Source of the DNA: an uncultured Blautia sp.
Lineage (GTDB): Bacteria > Bacillota > Clostridia > Lachnospirales > Lachnospiraceae
Reading direction: 5' to 3'
Assembly: GCA_900543715.1 (NCBI GenBank)
Contig: UQSX01000074.1
Location: forward strand, 1 to 14,579
DNA length: 14,579 bases
Both the position numbers and the translations under genes were made by a program. This document shows, in pieces, positions 7,215-14,167 of the stretch. Position 1 is the first letter of the stretch, and every line of letters starts with the position of its first letter. The notes beneath the pieces are model-generated. The model did not search any database, had not been told where the DNA came from, and saw only the letters and a list, made by a program, of their open reading frames with translations.

Positions 7215-9215
7215 TTAAACAGCTCCGATCAGATACCCCTGTCTTCCATTTTTTAAGAATACAGGCAGCGTTTCCAGCGGTGCTTCCACTTCGATCCAGC
7301 ATCCGCCTTCATATTCTTTTCCTGTTCCTCCATGGATCCAGGAAGTCCCTGCCGGAAGATATACTTTCCGTTTTGTAGCTTTTTCATAGCAGATAGGCGC
7401 CACCAGGATATCTTCCCCGTACATATAAGCATCTTGAATATCCCAGCATTCCGGATCTTCGGGAAACTCATAAAACATCGGCCGTATAACCGGTGTTCCC
7501 TTCTCGTGAGCTTCTTTCATCAACTGGCGGGTATAGTCCCGCATTTTTTCCCGGATTCCAATAAACTTCACCAGAATAGGGTAAACCTCTTCCCCAAAAC
7601 TCCATACCTCATTGGGGGCTCCAGTCCATTCCTTCTCTTCTCCGGCTTTATTGATGATCTGTTTATGAGGATTTCTGTTTCCATGAATCCGCATTACCGG
7701 ACAAAAGGTGCCGAACTGGAACCAACGTACCAAAAGTTCACGAAAGTCCGGATCCTCAATATTTCCGTTATGAAAGCCTCCGATATCCGTTGTCCACCAT
7801 GGAATACCGCAGATTCCCATGTGAAGGCCGGCGCAGATCTGCTTCCGGAAGTCTTCATAAGTTGACATAATATCCCCAGACCAGACTAATGCGCCGTATC
7901 GCTGGCTTCCTACCCATGCGCAGCGGATCAGATTGACGATATCCTCCTGTCCGTTCCTTTTCTGTCCATCATAAACAGCACGTGCATATTCTCTGGGATA
8001 AATATTCCCTACCTTAGCCACAGGCCCTTCTGCATAGGAATACAGATCATGATCATAAGTACCGAATTCCGGTTCCGCTTCATCCAGCCAGAAAGTGCGG
8101 ATTCCAAAATCTGCATAATTCTTTTTCAGCTTTTCCCACAGATATGTTCTGGTACGCGGATTGGTAGCATCCATAAAAATATTATTTCCATGAAATATCA
8201 TCTGCACATCCATTCCGTAATTCGTTTTTACCAGCAGCCCCTGTTGTTTCATTTCTTCATAATTTTCGCTGCGCACATCTACCTGTGGCCACACAGAAAC
8301 CATTGTTTCAATCCCCATCTCATGAAGTTCTTTCACCATCGCTGCCGGATCCGGAAAATATTCTTCATCAAACCTCCAGTCTCCGCACCTCGGCCAGTGA
8401 TAATAGTCAATAACGATCACATCAATGGGAATTCCTCTTTTCTTATATTCTCTTGCTACTTCGAGTACTTCTTCCTGGCTGTAATAACGGAGCTTGCATT
8501 GCCAGAATCCTAATCCATATTCCGGCATCATCGGGCTTCTTCCTGTGACCTCCGTATATTGCTCCTCAATCTGGGCCGGACTATCACCTGCGCAGATCCA
8601 ATAGTCCATCTGGTCTGTAGCTTTTGCTGTCCACTCTGTTGTGTTGCTTCCGAAATGTACCTCTCCAATGGCTGGATTATGCCAGAGGAATCCATATCCC
8701 TTACTGGATAAATAAAAAGGAATACTGGCTTGAGAATTCCTGTGTGCCAATTCCAGATTACAGCCTTTCAGGTTAAATATTTCCTGCTGATACTGCCCCA
8801 TTCCATATAATTTTTCCTCAGGATCAGCTTCAAAACTCACTTTTAATTCATATGCGCCGCCGGGAAGGGGTCTGAAATATCTCGCCTTTCGGATCAGCGC
8901 CCCTCCATTGGAAATCTCTCTGAGCAGCAGCTTCCCATTCTGATTATAATAGCTGATCTGAAGACTGTCTCCCCAGCCGTCAATATAAAGCTTCGCTGTA
9001 AGATTACCGTTCTGGATAGAAGCTTCCCTTTCTTCTATTGTAATGTGTATCTTTCCGGAAGGTGCTTCCAAAAGGGCTGTACTCCCCTCTTTCAGTTCAC
9101 CGTTAAAAACAGATCTGACTCTCAGTCCGTTTTTTCCCCATGGAGTCAGCGCAAGCAATTCTCCATTTCCCCGAAACACCAGGCTGTCCTGTTCTTTTTC
9201 AAAAAACTGCAGCAT
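7215..9215 (-). CDS. GH31 alpha-xylosidase-like glycoside hydrolase
   Basis: This is a 666-aa enzyme of glycoside hydrolase family 31, which cleaves terminal alpha-linked glycosyl residues with retention. The N-terminal beta-sandwich (roughly residues 1-230) precedes the catalytic barrel. The nucleophile is Asp378 in WLDEAEPEF and the acid/base is Asp448 in WSGDIMS. The barrel also shows IDVIVIDYYHW near 264-274 and WWTTDIGGF near 473-481. The W-[LM]-D-x-x-E-P nucleophile motif and WWTTDIGGF are seen in xyloglucan-type alpha-xylosidases, whereas typical alpha-glucosidases carry WxDMNE, so alpha-xylosidase is the best guess. An alpha-glucosidase or another GH31 specificity remains possible. 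There is no signal peptide, so it acts on imported sugar in the cytoplasm. The start is ATG at 9213-9215, six bases after AGGAGG; a nearby ATG at 9218-9220 is out of frame. It follows the second permease gene by 24 bp and precedes the GH127-like gene by 30 bp. Confidence 0.9.
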   Translation of the reverse strand: MLQFFEKEQDSLVFRGNGELLALTPWGKNGLRVRSVFNGELKEGSTALLEAPSGKIHITIEEREASIQNGNLTAKLYIDGWGDSLQISYYNQNGKLLLREISNGGALIRKARYFRPLPGGAYELKVSFEADPEEKLYGMGQYQQEIFNLKGCNLELAHRNSQASIPFYLSSKGYGFLWHNPAIGEVHFGSNTTEWTAKATDQMDYWICAGDSPAQIEEQYTEVTGRSPMMPEYGLGFWQCKLRYYSQEEVLEVAREYKKRGIPIDVIVIDYYHWPRCGDWRFDEEYFPDPAAMVKELHEMGIETMVSVWPQVDVRSENYEEMKQQGLLVKTNYGMDVQMIFHGNNIFMDATNPRTRTYLWEKLKKNYADFGIRTFWLDEAEPEFGTYDHDLYSYAEGPVAKVGNIYPREYARAVYDGQKRNGQEDIVNLIRCAWVGSQRYGALVWSGDIMSTYEDFRKQICAGLHMGICGIPWWTTDIGGFHNGNIEDPDFRELLVRWFQFGTFCPVMRIHGNRNPHKQIINKAGEEKEWTGAPNEVWSFGEEVYPILVKFIGIREKMRDYTRQLMKEAHEKGTPVIRPMFYEFPEDPECWDIQDAYMYGEDILVAPICYEKATKRKVYLPAGTSWIHGGTGKEYEGGCWIEVEAPLETLPVFLKNGRQGYLIGAV

Positions 9216-9239
9216 ATCATTCCTCCTGTATACTTTTTC

Positions 9240-10142
9240 TCAACCTTTTACCGCGCCTATCATAACGCCTTTTTCAAAATGTTTTTGGATAAACGGATAT
9301 ACACAGAGTATCGGAAGAGTGGACACAATAATCGCCGCATATTTTACCTGGTCCGCATAGCTCTGACCATAACCGCCTCCCACGCCTCCATTTCCTCCCG
9401 CAAAGGCTTCATTCATCAAAAGAATCCTTCTGAGGACGATCTGAAGAGGTTCATTATCATTATTGCTGTTAAACATCAGCGCATTAAAGAAATCATTCCA
9501 GTGGAATACTGCATAATACAGGATCAATACAGATATTACGGCTTTTGAAAGTGGAATGACCACATGAAAAAAGTACTTGAAATGTGAACACCCGTCCAAA
9601 ACTGCCGCCTCATATAAATCATTTGGAATTGAACTTTCGATAAAAGTCCTGGCTATGATCAGATTATAGGTGTTAACTGCTACGATAATGATCAGGATTG
9701 TCTTTGTACTGATCAAGTGCAGGGAACTGATCGTCATATAAAGGGGCACCAGTCCTCCGTTAAAGAACATGGTAAACACAAAATAAAACATAATTTTAGA
9801 ACGGCCCTTAAAATCCGGTCTGGAAAGGGCATATGCGGCTGGCATCGTTACAACCATGTTTAATACGGTTCCGGCTACCACATAGAGGATCGTATTTGCA
9901 TAGCCAAGCCAGATTCTGGAATCGTTTAGGATCTCCTTATATCCATAAAAATTAATCTCTTTTGGCCAGAATGTTACTAAGCCCTGGTTTACCAGGTTAG
10001 AATTACTGATGGAAGCAATCACAATAAACCACAAAGGATAGGCAATCATGATAAATACCACGATACTGAGAATAATTACAGCAGCGCCAAAAACTCTGTC
10101 GGACATGCTTTTCTCTTTAATCTTATTTTGTCTTTTACTCAT
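9240..10142 (-). CDS. Carbohydrate ABC transporter permease (CUT1, LplC/YtcP-like)
   Basis: This is a 300-aa inner-membrane permease of the MalG-side type, with about six hydrophobic segments starting near residue 18. The EAA loop that docks the ATPase is visible at about 174-199 (NDLYEAAVLDGCSHFKYFFH, then VVIPLSK). The C-terminal ending ...KHFEKGVMIGAVKG is typical of the YtcP/LplC subgroup. A glycine-rich run (GGNGGVGGGYGQ, about 249-260) sits in a loop before the last membrane segment, where this subgroup often has a variable insert. The gene starts 11 bp after the first permease gene, and its AAGGGGG ribosome binding site overlaps that gene's TAA stop, suggesting translational coupling. 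It pairs with the LplB-like permease. The ATPase is not encoded here. Confidence 0.92.
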   Translation of the reverse strand: MSKRQNKIKEKSMSDRVFGAAVIILSIVVFIMIAYPLWFIVIASISNSNLVNQGLVTFWPKEINFYGYKEILNDSRIWLGYANTILYVVAGTVLNMVVTMPAAYALSRPDFKGRSKIMFYFVFTMFFNGGLVPLYMTISSLHLISTKTILIIIVAVNTYNLIIARTFIESSIPNDLYEAAVLDGCSHFKYFFHVVIPLSKAVISVLILYYAVFHWNDFFNALMFNSNNDNEPLQIVLRRILLMNEAFAGGNGGVGGGYGQSYADQVKYAAIIVSTLPILCVYPFIQKHFEKGVMIGAVKG

Positions 10143-10153
10143 CTTGATCCCCC

Positions 10154-11065
10154 TTACATCAGGCCTGTTCCTGTCACCTTTTTTGAGAAATAATTGGTGA
10201 TGACAAGGAATACAAAGTTAATCACTGTATTAAACAGTCCAACAGCTGCACCGAAACTAAACTGAGTAGATTTAATTCCCACCGTATATACATAAGTAGA
10301 AATTACCTGAGAGGCTCCTAAATTCAGACTATTCTGCATAAGGAATGTCTTATCAAATCCTACGTTTAAGATGTTTCCCATATTTAAAATGAGAAGGATC
10401 ATAATCGTCGGCAGTATAGCCGGAATATCCACATGGATCATGGTCTGCCACCTGTTCGCGCCGTCAATCTTACATGCGTCATAAAGCTGGGTATCTACGG
10501 AAGAAAGCGCTGCAATAAAAATGATGCTGTTCCACCCCATAGTCTGCCATACTCCGGAGAGTACGTATACAGGAACAAAAGCTTTTTCAGAACCCATAAG
10601 ATTTACATTCTCTCCTACTAAATGGATAGCTTTGAGAAACTGATCCAGAACGCCGGTTCCGTCTGCCAGCATAATCCGCATCATTGAAACCAAAACAACC
10701 ACAGATATAAAATAGGGAATATATACGGTTGTCTGTACAACCCGTTTCCATTTTTTATTTCTCAGCTGGTTAATGACCATAGCTAATATAATGGGTACAG
10801 GAAATCCTACTACAATACTGCTGAAGGCAATCACAAAAGTATTTTTCAATGTTGTAAAGAACATCGGGCTTTCAAAATACTGTTTAAAATATTTCAATCC
10901 TGCCCAGGCACCGCCTGTGATCCCCTTTGTAAAATCATAATCCCTAAAGGCAAGCTGAATGCCATACATCGGCACATAACAAAACACAAAAATATACAGC
11001 ATCGCCGGGAACAGCATCACCCAAAGCTGCCAGTTACGTCGAAAATATTTCTTAACTTTTTCCAT
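10154..11065 (-). CDS. Carbohydrate ABC transporter permease (CUT1, LplB/YteP-like)
   Basis: This is a 303-aa inner-membrane permease of the MalF-side type. It has an N-terminal hydrophobic segment (about 12-32, WQLWVMLFPAMLYIFVFCYV), then FRDYDF near 40-45, a motif common in the LplB subgroup, then five further membrane segments. The EAA loop is near 193-218 (QLYDACKIDGANRWQTMIHV, then DIPAILP). The start ATG at 11063-11065 follows AAGGAG (11073-11078). It is separated from the upstream binding-protein gene by 70 bp containing a stable stem-loop, unlike the tight spacing further down the operon. This suggests lower expression than the binding protein. It forms the membrane channel with the 9240-10142 product. 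Confidence 0.93.
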   Translation of the reverse strand: MEKVKKYFRRNWQLWVMLFPAMLYIFVFCYVPMYGIQLAFRDYDFTKGITGGAWAGLKYFKQYFESPMFFTTLKNTFVIAFSSIVVGFPVPIILAMVINQLRNKKWKRVVQTTVYIPYFISVVVLVSMMRIMLADGTGVLDQFLKAIHLVGENVNLMGSEKAFVPVYVLSGVWQTMGWNSIIFIAALSSVDTQLYDACKIDGANRWQTMIHVDIPAILPTIMILLILNMGNILNVGFDKTFLMQNSLNLGASQVISTYVYTVGIKSTQFSFGAAVGLFNTVINFVFLVITNYFSKKVTGTGLM

Positions 11066-11089
11066 TGATAATCTCCTTTTTTACAAAGA

Positions 11090-11115
11090 GGAGCTGTCGC
11101 ATTTGCGGCAGCTCC
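11090..11115 (-). terminator. Intra-operon stem-loop between binding-protein and permease genes (attenuator or mRNA stabiliser)
   Basis: GGAGCTGTCGC (11090-11100) pairs with GCGGCAGCTCC (11105-11115) over 11 bp, with one G-T wobble and a 4-base ATTT loop. It lies 20 bp after the stop of the binding-protein gene. On the - strand it is followed by TCTTTG, a weak U tract, so partial termination or protection of the upstream mRNA 3' end is more likely than full termination. Confidence 0.7.
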
Positions 11116-11135
11116 ATGCTTCAGTCATTCTGCTA

Positions 11136-12770
11136 TTATTTAGATTCCAGATAGCTGTCAAAAGCCGCCTGACGTATCTCTAAATTTTGTTGCAGTCCTG
11201 CGCCTTCTACACTCTCCACGTAAGACTCCCAATCTGCATCAATGTCTGACTCTCCAGTAATCCACAGTGACCAGTAGTTATCAATGATATTATTAATGTT
11301 CGCCTGATTCATTGCCAGAGTATTTTGATCTGCCTCTGAATATTTCATAAACAGCTGGGGATAATAGTTATCTTCTGTTATGGTATTCAAAGCATCCTCA
11401 TATACGGTTCTTTCCTCAAGGGCATTGGTCATATCCTGTGACATCTCAATATTTACATCTTCCCGAATATACATTGGTCCAAAATCAGCAAAAGTGCTAG
11501 TCCACTTCCAGGTTCCCGGATCCATGGTTTCATCCTGAGGCGGAAGAACCTTGTAATTGTTATCATCTACTTTTTCCACGCAGCCGTCAGAAATTCCACC
11601 GAAAAGCACTTCCACAGAAGTTGTTTTATCATAGAAAGCATCAATAAACTTCATTGCAGCTTCTTTATTTTCACAATTCGCATTCATTGCCACACGATCG
11701 GTCTGCATATTCAACTGATCGAAATCATAATTCCAGTAAGTCTCATAAGTACCAGCTTCCACACCGTCATCATAAACCAGCGGTGGTACCGGCTCATACT
11801 GAGTGGCCAGCTCGTTTCCAAATTTATCAGTTTCTTCCCATGCGAAGCAGGCTCCTACTACCGCTTCTCCGTTTTCATTTCCTCTGGACAGAGACTGATA
11901 AGCAGAGTAGTCATTGGTAATAGCATTTGGATTGATCAGTCCCTCTTCATACCAGCGGTTCATTGTTTTAATAAACTGTTTGTAACGATCATCAATAGCA
12001 AAGCATTTTACTGTCTTATCTTCCACAAAATAGCCATCGGTGATGGTATCTGTAAGCTGTATTCCCATAGATGGAAACAGTTTCAGCAAAGAATATGCGC
12101 TGTTAAACCAAGCATTATTTCCACCATAAGCATTATAATCCAAAGGAATTTCATCTGCCTGACCGTTGCCATTAGGGTCTTTCTCTTTAAATGCTTTCAT
12201 AACCTCCTCAAATTCAGAAAAGGTCGTAGGCATTTCCAGGCCTAAGTTATCCAGCCACGTCTTATTGATAAAAAGCACAGTATTGGTCTTCGGCCAAACA
12301 GTCTGCATTTTGGGAATACTGTAAATCTTTCCGTCTCCGGAGGTAGCCAGTGTCTTCGTATCCGGAACATTCGTAAACATCTCTTGGATATTCGGTGCAT
12401 TTTCCTCGATCAAATCTGTCAGATCCTGGAAAAGCCCCGTATATTTTGTATAATCAGAATTGGTGGTAGCATTAAACAAAAGATCCGGAATGTCTCCAGA
12501 AGCAAATCGGGTGGATTTCACAGTCTCCCAGTCTGCGCGTACCTGCTCCCATTCTACTTCAACATTACATTCTTCTTCGATTTCCTGAAGCCATTTCATC
12601 TCTTCCACATCTTTTGTTGCAGAATGGGATACAAAAAGAGCTGTCAGTTTTGTCTTGCCGTCTGCTGTTGTCTCTGACCCTGATTCTGAACTACCGCCTG
12701 CGCTGCATCCTGCTATTCCAGTAACCAGCATAGCTCCAGCCAGTAAAGCTGCTATGACTTTTTTCTTCAT
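11136..12770 (-). CDS. Sugar-binding lipoprotein of a CUT1 ABC transporter (LplA/YtcQ-like)
   Basis: This is a 544-aa extracellular solute-binding protein (family 1 type) that would capture an oligosaccharide at the cell surface and hand it to the two downstream permeases. It has a lipoprotein signal peptide: MKKK, a hydrophobic stretch, and lipobox IAGC with Cys22 as the lipidated residue, followed by a Gly/Ser/Glu-rich linker (about 23-38). The mature part starts with a typical binding-protein segment (KLTALFVSHSATKDVEEMKW) and includes SGDIPDLLF and an acidic, aromatic-rich body. The length fits the larger LplA/YtcQ subgroup, which often binds plant cell-wall oligosaccharides. It is the first gene of the operon, with a near-consensus promoter about 80 bp upstream and GAGGAGG at 12779-12785 before the ATG. 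The ligand cannot be read from the sequence. The enzymes downstream suggest a xylose- and/or arabinose-decorated glycan. Confidence 0.93.
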   Translation of the reverse strand: MKKKVIAALLAGAMLVTGIAGCSAGGSSESGSETTADGKTKLTALFVSHSATKDVEEMKWLQEIEEECNVEVEWEQVRADWETVKSTRFASGDIPDLLFNATTNSDYTKYTGLFQDLTDLIEENAPNIQEMFTNVPDTKTLATSGDGKIYSIPKMQTVWPKTNTVLFINKTWLDNLGLEMPTTFSEFEEVMKAFKEKDPNGNGQADEIPLDYNAYGGNNAWFNSAYSLLKLFPSMGIQLTDTITDGYFVEDKTVKCFAIDDRYKQFIKTMNRWYEEGLINPNAITNDYSAYQSLSRGNENGEAVVGACFAWEETDKFGNELATQYEPVPPLVYDDGVEAGTYETYWNYDFDQLNMQTDRVAMNANCENKEAAMKFIDAFYDKTTSVEVLFGGISDGCVEKVDDNNYKVLPPQDETMDPGTWKWTSTFADFGPMYIREDVNIEMSQDMTNALEERTVYEDALNTITEDNYYPQLFMKYSEADQNTLAMNQANINNIIDNYWSLWITGESDIDADWESYVESVEGAGLQQNLEIRQAAFDSYLESK

Positions 12771-12849
12771 TAATTTTTCCTCCTCAGTTTTGAAATTTTA
12801 TCAGCGCTAATATTTTATGATCTTCCGGAATATCTCTTTAGTGGTTTTA

Positions 12850-12878
12850 ATTATAGATTTCTATATCTGTTCTGTAAA
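12850..12878 (-). promoter_or_regulatory. Promoter of the sugar-utilisation operon
   Basis: On the - strand, TTTACA (12873-12878) and TATAAT (12850-12855) are separated by 17 bp, matching 11 of 12 consensus bases. The predicted transcript start is near 12843, giving a leader of about 70 nt. A paired inverted repeat begins 11 bp upstream of the -35 box, which is the usual place for an AraC-type activator. Confidence 0.8.
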
Positions 12879-12879
12879 T

Positions 12880-12895
12880 ATCATAACGCTTCAAA
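12880..12895 (-). promoter_or_regulatory. cre-like sequence (possible CcpA site)
   Basis: On the - strand, TTTGAAGCGTTATGAT matches 14 of 16 positions of the Bacillus catabolite-response consensus WTGNAARCGNWWWCAW, with the central CG intact. The two misses are at a conserved G and a conserved C. It sits just upstream of the -35 box and overlaps the promoter-proximal operator arm. Carbon catabolite control of a sugar operon is plausible, but the match is imperfect. Confidence 0.3.
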
Positions 12896-12960
12896 AAGTG
12901 TCATAAAGTTAGATATTATCCGTCATTTTTACACCATCTAACTTTTTGATACTTTTTCAA
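12890..12960. promoter_or_regulatory. 25-bp near-perfect inverted repeat, likely AraC-regulator operator
   Basis: The left arm (12890-12914) and right arm (12936-12960) are inverted copies matching at 22 of 25 positions, separated by 21 bp. The inner 10 bp are perfect (AAAGTTAGAT / ATCTAACTTT). Arm centres are 46 bp apart. AraC-family proteins contact about 17-20 bp per subunit through two helix-turn-helix motifs, so each arm is large enough for one subunit. From the predicted start site the arms lie at roughly -47 to -71 and -93 to -117. Binding by the adjacent regulator is inferred from position and family behaviour. Confidence 0.7.
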
Positions 12961-13096
12961 ACCTTATGTATTTTATGTAATTTTCACACTTTTCCACTAT
13001 ATTTTTATGCACTTTGCCGTATTTATCCAACTGTTTCCTTATTGTTGATCGCTTCTATTTCGATTTGTTTCTGGTTTGCAAAGGTTTTTTGTAGTT

Positions 13097-13143
13097 TTCA
13101 CATATAGGCATAAAGTTATCTTTTTTAGGAATAATGACACTTT
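13097..13143. promoter_or_regulatory. Third and fourth operator-like copies upstream of araC
   Basis: The segment 13097-13121 matches the left operator arm at 18 of 25 positions, including TTCA, an 8-base gap and an identical CATAAAGTTA (13109-13118, as at 12902-12911). An inverted partial copy follows: ATGACACTTT at 13134-13143 is the reverse complement of AAAGTGTCAT at 12895-12904. This repeats, in degenerate form, the paired layout in front of the operon. It sits just upstream of the araC promoter, consistent with autoregulation or DNA looping. Confidence 0.5.
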
Positions 13144-13147
13144 ATAT

Positions 13148-13175
13148 TTAATAAAAACCACACCAGTGATATAAT
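13148..13175 (+). promoter_or_regulatory. araC promoter
   Basis: A perfect TATAAT (13170-13175) lies 35 bp before the araC ATG. The best -35 candidate is TTAATA (13148-13153), with a 16-bp spacer and a 4-of-6 match. The weak -35 beside an operator-like element suggests modest, regulated expression. AGGAGG at 13199-13204 lies 6 bases before the ATG. Confidence 0.65.
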
Positions 13176-13210
13176 CTTTAAATATAAACATAATACTCAG
13201 GAGGATTTTT

Positions 13211-14092
13211 ATGCAGATCATAGAACTTCCCATTACAGCTCCTTTAACCTATCATTATACGGGAAAATTTGAAGCTCCTACAGACCATTGGACCCATGAA
13301 AACTTTTCACTAACAGAATACGAATTATTTGTCATGACTGAAGGTACTCTCTATCTCTCCTATGACCATATCGATTACACTGTAAAGAAAGGAGAGTTTC
13401 TCCTTCTGGCTCCGATAAATCTTTATGCACACAGACAGGGATTTCGCCCTTCTTTCTGTTCTTTCTACTGGCTCCACTTTAAGGCTCCGGAACCGCCTCT
13501 TATGAAAGAAATTCCGAATGCTCTTTTTTCCAGTTTTTTACTGTCCACCCCTAAAAACAAAATTTACCTGCCTCAGCAGGCTGCACTTCCCATGCCCGAA
13601 AAAGTTGTTGTATTGATGAAGCAGCTTCAAGATGCCGTAAAAAGTGATTATCCAGAATCAGCTCTGGATTATATGACTACCTCAGTCGTTCTGGAAGTGT
13701 TCAGCCAATTTTATACCAACAACCATACTTTGATTCGTTCAAAGGCTTCTCAAAAACAAATTTATCATGATATTGTAGATTATATAAAACTGAATTTATC
13801 CAGAAATATAAAAGTCAGTGAAATAGCTGCCCACTTTGGATACAATGAGAAATATCTCTCCCACTTTTTTGTATCTGTAGCTGGCGTTCCATTGAAGCAG
13901 TTTATTCTTACCTGCAAGATGGACGCCGCCAATTTCATGCTGACAGATACGAATAAATCCATTTCTTCTATAGCTGAAGAGCTTGGCTTCTCAGATAATC
14001 ATAATTTTACACGTGCTTATAAGAAAATCACCGGCCTGACCCCTTCTGAATATCGAAATGCGTTTTCCAGGCGCATGTTGTTTCACAAATAG
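13211..14092 (+). CDS. AraC-family transcriptional regulator
   Basis: This is a 293-aa sugar-responsive regulator, transcribed divergently from the sugar operon and probably its activator. The N-terminal half is an AraC-type cupin ligand-binding domain (about 15-95) with TEGTLYLSYDHIDYTVKKGE and LLLAPINLYAHRQ. The C-terminal AraC DNA-binding domain (about 183-287) has two helix-turn-helix motifs: KVSEIAAHFGYNEKYLSHFF at 201-220, and SISSIAEELGFSDNHNFTRA starting at 250, followed by the family signature ending in GLTPSEYR (275-282). Length and domain order are normal, with no truncation. The start is supported by AGGAGG six bases upstream. The shared 25-bp element at both promoters suggests that it controls the operon and itself. 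The effector is unknown, presumably a sugar released by the operon's enzymes. Confidence 0.93.
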   Translation: MQIIELPITAPLTYHYTGKFEAPTDHWTHENFSLTEYELFVMTEGTLYLSYDHIDYTVKKGEFLLLAPINLYAHRQGFRPSFCSFYWLHFKAPEPPLMKEIPNALFSSFLLSTPKNKIYLPQQAALPMPEKVVVLMKQLQDAVKSDYPESALDYMTTSVVLEVFSQFYTNNHTLIRSKASQKQIYHDIVDYIKLNLSRNIKVSEIAAHFGYNEKYLSHFFVSVAGVPLKQFILTCKMDAANFMLTDTNKSISSIAEELGFSDNHNFTRAYKKITGLTPSEYRNAFSRRMLFHK

Positions 14093-14146
14093 CAAAGAAA
14101 AAGCATTGCCGTATTAATCAAATACAACAATGCTTTTTCTTTGCTA
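14090..14146. terminator. Bidirectional terminator between convergent araC and Rrf2 genes
   Basis: A perfect 19-bp inverted repeat (14090-14108 and 14128-14146) has an inner GTATT/AATAC stem (14111-14115 / 14121-14125). Both strands read GCATTG...CAATGC followed by TTTTTCTTT, so each can fold a hairpin with a U tract. The left arm begins with the TAG stop of araC itself, and the right arm lies 21 bp past the Rrf2 stop. Confidence 0.88.
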
Positions 14147-14167
14147 TATTAACTGCTTTACCTGAAC

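Larger units (their letters stand above)
12771..13210. other. 440-bp divergent regulatory region between the sugar operon and araC
   Basis: This region is A+T-rich and gene-free. It contains, from left to right, the operon ribosome binding site (12779-12785), the operon promoter (12850-12878), a cre-like match (12880-12895), a 25-bp inverted repeat pair (12890-12914 and 12936-12960), an A+T-rich stretch without clear signals (12961-13096), a third copy of the repeat element (13097-13121), and the araC promoter and ribosome binding site. A 64-codon open frame on the - strand overlapping the araC start has no ribosome binding site or coding character. Confidence 0.75.

Noticed and set aside
8049..8513. 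154-codon open frame opposite the GH31 gene
   Set aside because: It is antisense to the GH31 catalytic domain and has no ribosome binding site or domain.
9362..9396. Glycine-rich run in the LplC-like permease as a frameshift or insertion
   Set aside because: The frame continues cleanly into the last membrane segments and the standard C-terminus. This subgroup normally has a variable loop here.
12771..12849. Riboswitch or T-box in the operon leader
   Set aside because: The leader is only about 70 nt, with two small palindromes (TCCGGA and AGCGCT) and no conserved riboswitch core or terminator/antiterminator pair.
13039..13233. 64-codon open frame on the - strand across the araC start
   Set aside because: It overlaps the araC ribosome binding site and promoter, has low-complexity A+T-driven composition, and has no ribosome binding site of its own.
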